Position numbers and translations under genes: made by a program. 64,000 nucleotides of DNA, from assembly GCA_016717115.1 (NCBI GenBank), contig JADKGE010000008.1:142844-206843 (forward strand), written 5' to 3'. Source of the DNA: Actinomycetota bacterium (GTDB lineage Bacteria > Actinomycetota > Actinomycetes > S36-B12). A model generated the notes under the pieces. The model did no database searches, was not told the origin of the DNA, and was given only the letters and a program-made list of their open reading frames with translations. Positions within the stretch are counted from its first letter, which is position 1; every line of letters begins with the position of its first letter. Of the stretch, positions 59,221 through 64,000 are shown one piece after another.

Positions 59221-60579
59221 GGCACTCGCGACCGGGGTCGACGCTGCCGCAGTCCCCTGGGGCGGCGCCACCGAGGGAGCGGCGCTCGCCGTCGGCGAGG
59301 CGACGATGGTGCGCGGCCGGGTGAGGGGCTTGACGACGGCCTTGCGCTTCTTGTCCAGCAGGACGATCCACACCTGGCCGGGCTTGAACGGCATCAGGCT
59401 GCCGTCGGCACGAGTGAAGGTCGTGCCGTCCTGGCGGGTGGGCCGGCTCCATGTCGTGCGAAACACCTGTCCGTCGCGCAGGACGAGGGCGGTGCCCGTG
59501 CCAATGGTCTCGGCGTGCGGGGTGTTGCCGCCCCCCTTGTCGAAGTAGGCCGACGGGGTCTGCTTGACCGACTGGATGACGACCGTGGCCGCCCGCTGTC
59601 CGTCGTTCGACTCCTCCGCCCTGGCCTGCCTGCCGTTGAGGCTGACGCCGTACAGCCCTGATGTCGCGTCGTACCTGAAGCCCGCCTTGCCGTAGCCCCA
59701 CTCCATCTCCGCCGTCTTGGCGAGCAGGCCGCCGGGCGGCAGGGCGGTGTCGAAGACGAAGCCGATGTCATGCGCCGGGCTCGCCTTGGGTGCTCGATCG
59801 AGGGCGGTCTCGCCGTTGACGTAGAGGTTGTAGGGCGCCCGCCGCCGGTTGTCACGCGTGTATCCCGAGCCACCGGTGTACGGGGAGACGTCGTAGAAGG
59901 GGGCGGCCTTGAGCGCCGGAAGCAGGCGGCGCTGCGCGCCGGAGTAGCCGAACGCGGGTCGGTCGTACTGCGCCAGCAGGTCGATGTCGGTGATGCGGGC
60001 CGATCGGACCGGGCCGATACGACGCGGGATGTGGCTGGAGAACACCGCGGCGAGACGGGTGATGCCGTACTCGACCTCCTCGATGTACACGAGGTCCGCC
60101 TTCGTCAGGCCGGCGTGGGGCTGCGCGTAGGTGGTGTTGTCGAGCTTGACGACGAGGACCGGATCGGCGTTCGCCCGTCGGCCGTCGAAAGGGGACCAGC
60201 CCGTCGGTGCCGGTCGATCGGGCGCCACGTAGGGCGTCGCCGGCGTTCTCGTGGGTGCGGTGGTCGAGGGCGTCGCCGACTCCTGAGGCGAGGGCCGGGT
60301 CGATGGCGAGGATGAGGCGGCGGACGCGGTGGGTTCGGGGGAGTCCGTCGCCGAGCTCGTCGGACTGGCCGAACCGGGGACGGGGGAGGGGCCGGACGCC
60401 GTCGCCGACGGGGCGATGCTGGCGGCTGTCGTGGGCGCGCTGCTGCTGGTGGCGGAGGCCGTGCTGGCGGTGGGTGCGGGTGTCGTCTCCACCGACGACG
60501 TGGACGTCGACGTGCAGCCCGCGACGAGGCCGGCGAAGGCGACGAGAGCGATGCCGAGGCGGGCGGGACGGGTGGTCAC
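59203..60579 (-). CDS. DUF3048 (YerB-like) lipoprotein
   Basis: 458 residues. Lipobox LVAGC (Cys about 22), a 100-residue Thr/Ser/Ala/Pro linker, then DUF3048 from about residue 130: DPVLVVKLDNTTYAQPHAGLTKADLVYIEEVEYGITRLAAVF, IGPVRSARITDIDLL and FGYSGAQRRLLPAL. The C-terminal domain ends near MPFKPGQVWIVLL, followed by another Ala/Pro/Ser tail. Surface-anchored, function unknown. TACGCT 6 nt before GTG 60579 (minus strand) supports a leaderless start. Confidence 0.88.
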   Translation of the reverse strand: MTTRPARLGIALVAFAGLVAGCTSTSTSSVETTPAPTASTASATSSSAPTTAASIAPSATASGPSPVPGSASPTSSATDSPEPTASAASSSPSTRPSPQESATPSTTAPTRTPATPYVAPDRPAPTGWSPFDGRRANADPVLVVKLDNTTYAQPHAGLTKADLVYIEEVEYGITRLAAVFSSHIPRRIGPVRSARITDIDLLAQYDRPAFGYSGAQRRLLPALKAAPFYDVSPYTGGSGYTRDNRRRAPYNLYVNGETALDRAPKASPAHDIGFVFDTALPPGGLLAKTAEMEWGYGKAGFRYDATSGLYGVSLNGRQARAEESNDGQRAATVVIQSVKQTPSAYFDKGGGNTPHAETIGTGTALVLRDGQVFRTTWSRPTRQDGTTFTRADGSLMPFKPGQVWIVLLDKKRKAVVKPLTRPRTIVASPTASAAPSVAPPQGTAAASTPVASASPTAQ

Positions 60580-60686
60580 CCCGTCAGCGTATGTCGACCG
60601 GTCCCACCACCCGAGGCAGGGCGCGGCGCGTGTCCGGCGCGGTGTGGTTGCGGGACCTCGGCAGTGGGCTCTCCGCGAGGTGTTGG

Positions 60687-60706
60687 TCTCGGGACTTTGG
60701 TCCTGA
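60687..60706. promoter_or_regulatory. DevR/DosR-like box upstream of the DUF2892 gene
   Basis: TCTCGGGACTTTGGTCCTGA agrees with the mycobacterial DosR consensus TTSGGGACTWWAGTCCCSAA at most positions, including the GGGACT and GTCC cores. TATCCC (60722-60727) could be the -10, with the box centred near -37. A second half-site GCGGGACC lies about 40 bp upstream. Confidence 0.55.
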
Positions 60707-60801
60707 CTTCGTGATGTCGAGTATCCCTTTGTCGCGATGAGACGTCTTCCCTGCAACAGGACGCCGCAACCGCAGGCGACCGAAACACAAGGAGAATGAC
60801 C

Positions 60802-61002
60802 ATGCAGAAGAACGTGAGCGGCCCGGATCGCATCGTGCGCCTGGTGATCGCCGTCGCCGCCCTCGTGGGTGCCTTCGCGGTGGGCTTCGGCTCGATCGGC
60901 GCCTGGATCCTCATCGTCGTCGCGGCGATCATGTTCGTCACCGCCGCCATCGGCTTCTGCCCGCTCTACCGCATCTTCGGGCTGTCGACGGCGAAGAGCT
61001 GA
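60802..61002 (+). CDS. DUF2892 (YgaP-like) small membrane protein
   Basis: 66 residues. MQKNVSGPDRIVRLVIAVAALVGAF, a second helix, and the ending IGFCPLYRIFGLST (C-P-L-Y near residue 53) match the DUF2892 family, seen fused to rhodaneses in YgaP. AAGGAG is 7 nt before ATG 60802 and only 1 nt before ATG 60796, so I chose the former. It lies behind a DevR-like site. Confidence 0.85.
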   Translation: MQKNVSGPDRIVRLVIAVAALVGAFAVGFGSIGAWILIVVAAIMFVTAAIGFCPLYRIFGLSTAKS

Positions 61003-61022
61003 CCGTCCGCGACACTGTGCGC

Positions 61023-61838
61023 ATGAGTCCGGCTGAGCATGCGCGCGGTGCGAACCGTGGGTGACGGAACCTGGCCGCCGACGACCCGCTCGCGGCGGGC
61101 GAGTTCCTGTCCGCTCAGGTCCCCGGGCTGCTGCGCTTCGCGCGCGGGCTGACCCGCGACCACCACGCCGCCGAGGACCTTGTCCAGGAGGCCGTGACCC
61201 GAGCGTTCGCGCGTCGGGGGGAACTGACGACCGTCACTGACATGGGCGCCTGGCTGCGTCGAGTCGTCCGCAATCTCGCGGTGGACGGTTTCCGGCGCGA
61301 TCGCGAGATCTCAGTCGGCGAGGTCGAGGAGAGATGGATGTCCGACGAGTACACCGTCGACACCGCGGCCGTCGTCGCAGCGGCGGAGACGAGAGAGGAG
61401 ATCGAGGACGCCCTCGTCCGGCTGCCCTCGATCTACCGGATGACGGTGATGCTGCACGACATCGAGGGTCTCACCGTGCGCGAGATCGCCGAGATGACCG
61501 AGGTCGATCTCCCGGCGGCGAAGCAGCGTCTTCGCCGCGGCCGGATGATGCTCGTGTCCGCCCTGGCGGACGGCCATGAGCGGCGCGTCGCGCTTCGGGG
61601 GGTGCCCCTGCGCTGCTGGGAGGCCCGCAGCCGTGTGTCGGACTTCCTCGATGGGGACGTCGACGAGTCGACGGCCGCGATGCTCGAGCAGCACCTCTCG
61701 ACCTGCCCCACCTGCCCGCCTCTGGTTGCCGCGCTCGTGGGCGTGCGCGATCGACTGGGCACCATGCGCGACCCGGACACCGTCGTCGATCCTGGGCTGG
61801 CGCAGCGGCTGCGCCAGCAGATGCGCGAGCAGCCGTAG
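61023..61838 (+). pseudogene. ECF-type sigma factor fused to a zinc-finger anti-sigma-like tail, in-frame TGA near the start
   Basis: About 271 codons. The frame from ATG 61023 reads 13 codons, meets TGA at 61062-61064, then continues as LAADDPLAAGEFLSAQVPGLL, with region 2 HHAAEDLVQEAVTRAF and region 4 LVRLPSIYRMTVMLHDIEGLTVREIAEMTEVDLPAAKQRLRRGR. After it comes CWEARSRVSDFLDGDVDES and LEQHLSTCPTCPP, a zf-HC2/ZAS pattern (H-x3-C-x2-C). GACACT 6 nt before ATG 61023 supports that start; the next in-frame start after the TGA is GTG 61194, which would lose most of region 2. The TGA may be an error or a real inactivation. Confidence 0.7.
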
Positions 61839-61958
61839 CCGGCAGGCCCGATCCCTCAACGGACACGATCCGGTCAGAATGCCGGGCAATGGGTGGACGG
61901 CGCCCGGTGCCCCCGCCACAATCGGGCGGAGCTGAGGGTCGGCTGCGCAAGGAGAGCG

Positions 61959-63637
61959 ATGACGGTCACGGGTGGGGCCGGGCTCCCGATGGCCGTCTTC
62001 CGGGATCTGGCGCTGGCGACGGGGACGTCTTCTACGTCCTGCGAGTGTCTCCCGACGTTGCCTTCGAGTACGTCAGCGACTCCGTCACGCAGCACATCGG
62101 GTTCACCCCGCAGGAGCACTACGACGACATCCTGTCGATCATGGCCTTGCTCGAGTCTCGTGATGTGGCCCTCCTGCAGGACATCGCTTCGTCGCCGGTG
62201 GGGGTCGACGTCAACGTCGAGCTGTGCTGGCGGCACCGTGACGGCCATCGGGTCTGGATGCAGCATCGCGGTCGCAAGCGAGAGCGCGAGGACGGCTCCG
62301 TGGTGCTGGAGGGCAGCAACCGCGATGTGACCGACCTGCGTGACGCCGAGGCGACTCGGGCCGTCACGCTCGAGGAGTTCCGCATGCTCGCGGAGGGGGT
62401 CTCCGACGTGATCATCCGTCAGGACCTCGATCGGCGCATCGAGTACGTGTCGCCGTCCGTGTCCGCCCTCACGGGGTGGGCGCCTGCCGATCTGGTCGGC
62501 CGCGACATCGGGGCCTTCTGGTTGGCCGAGGATGGCGGGTCCGCCCCCGCATCGCACAGCGTGGCCCTGGCCGGCGATCCGGTCCGGTTCCGCGGCCGGG
62601 TGCAGTGCCGGGACGGTTCGTCACGCTGGGTCGAGGTGATCGGCAAGGCGATCCTCGACGAGGCCGGGGAGCCACGGTCGGGCATCACGGTGACACGCGA
62701 CATCGATGCGCAGGTGCGGGCAGAGCAGGCCCTCGGCGCCAGTGAAGTGCGGTTCCGCACGGCGATGGACGAGGCACCGCAGGGGATGGCGATCCTCGAC
62801 GAGGGCGGGCGTTTCGTCGATGTCAACCCGGCACTGTGCCGCCTCCTGGCCAGGGACGCGCTCGAACTGACCTCACTGACGATCGACGACGTCCTGCCAC
62901 GCGACGACGCGGACCCAGGCGGTGGCTGGCTTCGGCGTCCGGCCGAGGGCTCGGCTGCATCGACGTGGCGGGAGTACCGCCTCGCGCCTCCAGCGGGCGG
63001 GGAGATCGTCCTCGAGGTCTCCTTGGCGGTGCTGTCGGACGGCGACGGCCGGCCCACGTCCTTCGTAGCGCAGTTCCACGACGTGTCCGAGCTCAGGGCA
63101 GCGATCGAGGCACTGGCCCACGTGGCTGCTCACGACCGGCTCACGGGCCTGCTCAACCGCGGGGAGCTGCTCAACCAGCTGGACTCACGCCTGACTCGTC
63201 GAGCCCGGCGCGGAGATCGACTGGCCGTGCTGTTCTGCGATGTCGACAACCTCAAGGCCGCGAACGACGTCCTCGGCCACGCCGCGGGTGATGCGGTCCT
63301 GGCCGCGGTCGGCGAGCGGATATCCCGCACGGTGCGCGGTACGGATCTCGTCGCACGTGTCGGCGGCGACGAGTTCGTCGTCGTGCTCGACGGCGTTCGT
63401 GACGTCACCGACGCGGAACGCCTGGCAGAGAGCGTGCATGCCGCGGTGGCGGTCGACCTCGATGTCGACGGCGCCGTGGTCCGGCCGGGCATCAGCATCG
63501 GCGTGACGCTGGCGGAGCAGGGGCAGGACATCGACGAGGTGCTCCGCGATGCCGACACCGCCTTGTACGCCGCAAAGCGCGGTGGCCGCGATCGCGTGGT
63601 CACGTTCGAGCGCGGCATGACCCCCTTCGGCGCCTAG
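61959..63637 (+). pseudogene. PAS-PAS-PAS-GGDEF diguanylate cyclase, one-base frameshift
   Basis: About 560 residues. Three PAS units (from about 20, 150 and 270) and a C-terminal GGDEF domain (about 395-555). RGTDLVARVGGDEF has both the active GGDEF and a correctly spaced RxxD inhibitory site, so it should make cyclic-di-GMP with product feedback. AAGGAGAG precedes ATG 61959. After PMAVFRDLALATG the frame must shift to give DVFYVLRVSPDVAFEYV; one G missing from GGGG at 62021-62024 explains it. Confidence 0.85.
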
Positions 63638-63748
63638 CACGCCCCGCCGTCGAGGCCATCGGCTCGTCGGCTCGTCCGTCCCCCCACCCGGCCCCGGCCG
63701 ACCACTCCCGGAGTGGAGGACGCGCGCTCAGATCATGGAGCGTCGTGG

Positions 63749-63776
63749 TTGACGGTGGAGGAAAGTGGGGTACAGT
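63749..63776 (+). promoter_or_regulatory. mraZ: mraZ promoter
   Basis: TTGACG (63749-63754), a 16-nt spacer and TACAGT (63771-63776). The spacer and leader are rich in GTGG/GTGGGG units (63756, 63765, 63824), resembling the TGGGN repeats that MraZ proteins bind. The rest of 63638-63832 holds a small CCACTCC/GGAGTGG hairpin (63702-63716) and no gene. Confidence 0.6.
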
Positions 63777-63832
63777 GGCGTCACTTGGAGAGACCAGGGT
63801 GACGCAAGGGGTTGGCTGGGGAGGTGGGGCGG

Positions 63833-64000
63833 ATGCTCTCCGGGTCCTACGCTCCCCGCCTCGATGACAAGGGTCGACTCGTGCTGCCAGCCAAGTTCCG
63901 CGACGCGCTCGCGCCGGGGCTCATGCTCACCAAGGGCCAGGAGCACGCCATCACCGTGTGGCCGTCCGCCGAGTTCAGGGCGTACGCCGAGCGGTTGAAG
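63833..64000 (+). CDS. mraZ: Transcriptional regulator MraZ, N-terminal part
   Basis: The first 56 residues are in the window and the gene runs off the end. GSYAPRLDDKGRLVLPAKFRDAL is the AbrB/MraZ-fold DNA-binding motif with the DxKGRxxxPxxFR signature. MraZ controls the division and cell-wall cluster (rsmH, ftsL, pbpB, mur genes) that should follow. GAGGTGGGG is upstream of the ATG. Confidence 0.95.
   Translation, partial: MLSGSYAPRLDDKGRLVLPAKFRDALAPGLMLTKGQEHAITVWPSAEFRAYAERLK

Noticed and set aside
61062..61064. Selenocysteine at the sigma-factor TGA
   Set aside because: No SECIS-like hairpin follows and the position is not a redox site; an error or nonsense change is simpler.
1..64000. 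tRNA, rRNA, riboswitch, CRISPR, IS element or prophage
   Set aside because: I found no cloverleaf ends, repeat-spacer array, transposase, integrase or recognisable riboswitch core in either strand.

Overview
This window is high-GC actinobacterial chromosome, most likely Nocardioidaceae or a near relative (Propionibacteriales). That placement is an inference from gene content: an mraZ start at the right edge preceded by DUF3040, dinB and a MoxR/DUF58/TgpA trio, a split CrtYc/CrtYd-type lycopene cyclase, DUF6504 and HEPN genes beside dnaE2, and GTG starts with NTGA overlaps throughout. I see no IS element, prophage, CRISPR array, rRNA or tRNA.

Layout. 0-15.8 kb is a carotenoid region. It holds the cyclase subunits (+), then an operon crtE-crtI-mptB-like-crtB-echA (-), then metF, a CPA1 antiporter and threonine dehydratase (+), then a second carotenoid operon cruF - glycosyltransferase - CrtI/CrtD-type oxidoreductase (-). 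An SRPBCC protein, a monooxygenase-fold protein and a secreted glycoside hydrolase follow. Together the genes suggest a cyclic C40 carotenoid that is hydrated, desaturated and glycosylated at one end. 15.8-22.3 kb holds a TetR/NAD-epimerase pair and metabolic, transport and phosphatase genes. 22.3-28.4 kb is a LacI-controlled L-rhamnose/lactate operon whose isomerase gene is reduced to a fragment. 28.4-35.8 kb holds DUF2461, a nucleotidyltransferase, a beta-CASP nuclease, a large PAS/GAF/GGDEF/EAL protein and a YbaK protein, with two related giant palindromes at 31.7 and 35.8 kb.

35.8-41.8 kb is an SOS mutagenesis operon. It has a consensus LexA box, DUF6504, a HEPN protein, DnaE2 and DinB, and no ImuA or ImuB. 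41.9-46.7 kb is DUF3040 facing the TgpA/DUF58/MoxR operon. 46.7-57.7 kb carries a MaoC protein, a repeat protein with an RDD partner, two genes sharing an I78-inhibitor-like C-terminal domain, an unusual secreted-hydrolase/ABC-ATPase fusion with its permease, DUF4349, a HelD-type ATPase and rmuC. 57.7-64 kb holds a serine/glycine 9-residue-repeat protein, a hydrolase, DUF3048, a DUF2892 protein behind a DevR-like box, a sigma factor fused to a zinc-finger anti-sigma-like tail, a GGDEF protein and the start of mraZ.

Two themes cross the window. First, many genes lack a Shine-Dalgarno sequence and instead have TANNNT (or a one-base variant) 6-7 nt before the start codon, which points to leaderless transcription. 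Two of these promoters are divergent pairs. Second, about nine genes are broken by one-base indels or a single stop codon, several in G or C runs and several in genes that should be essential or conserved. Many of these may be consensus errors in an unpolished assembly. The rhamnose isomerase fragment cannot be explained that way.
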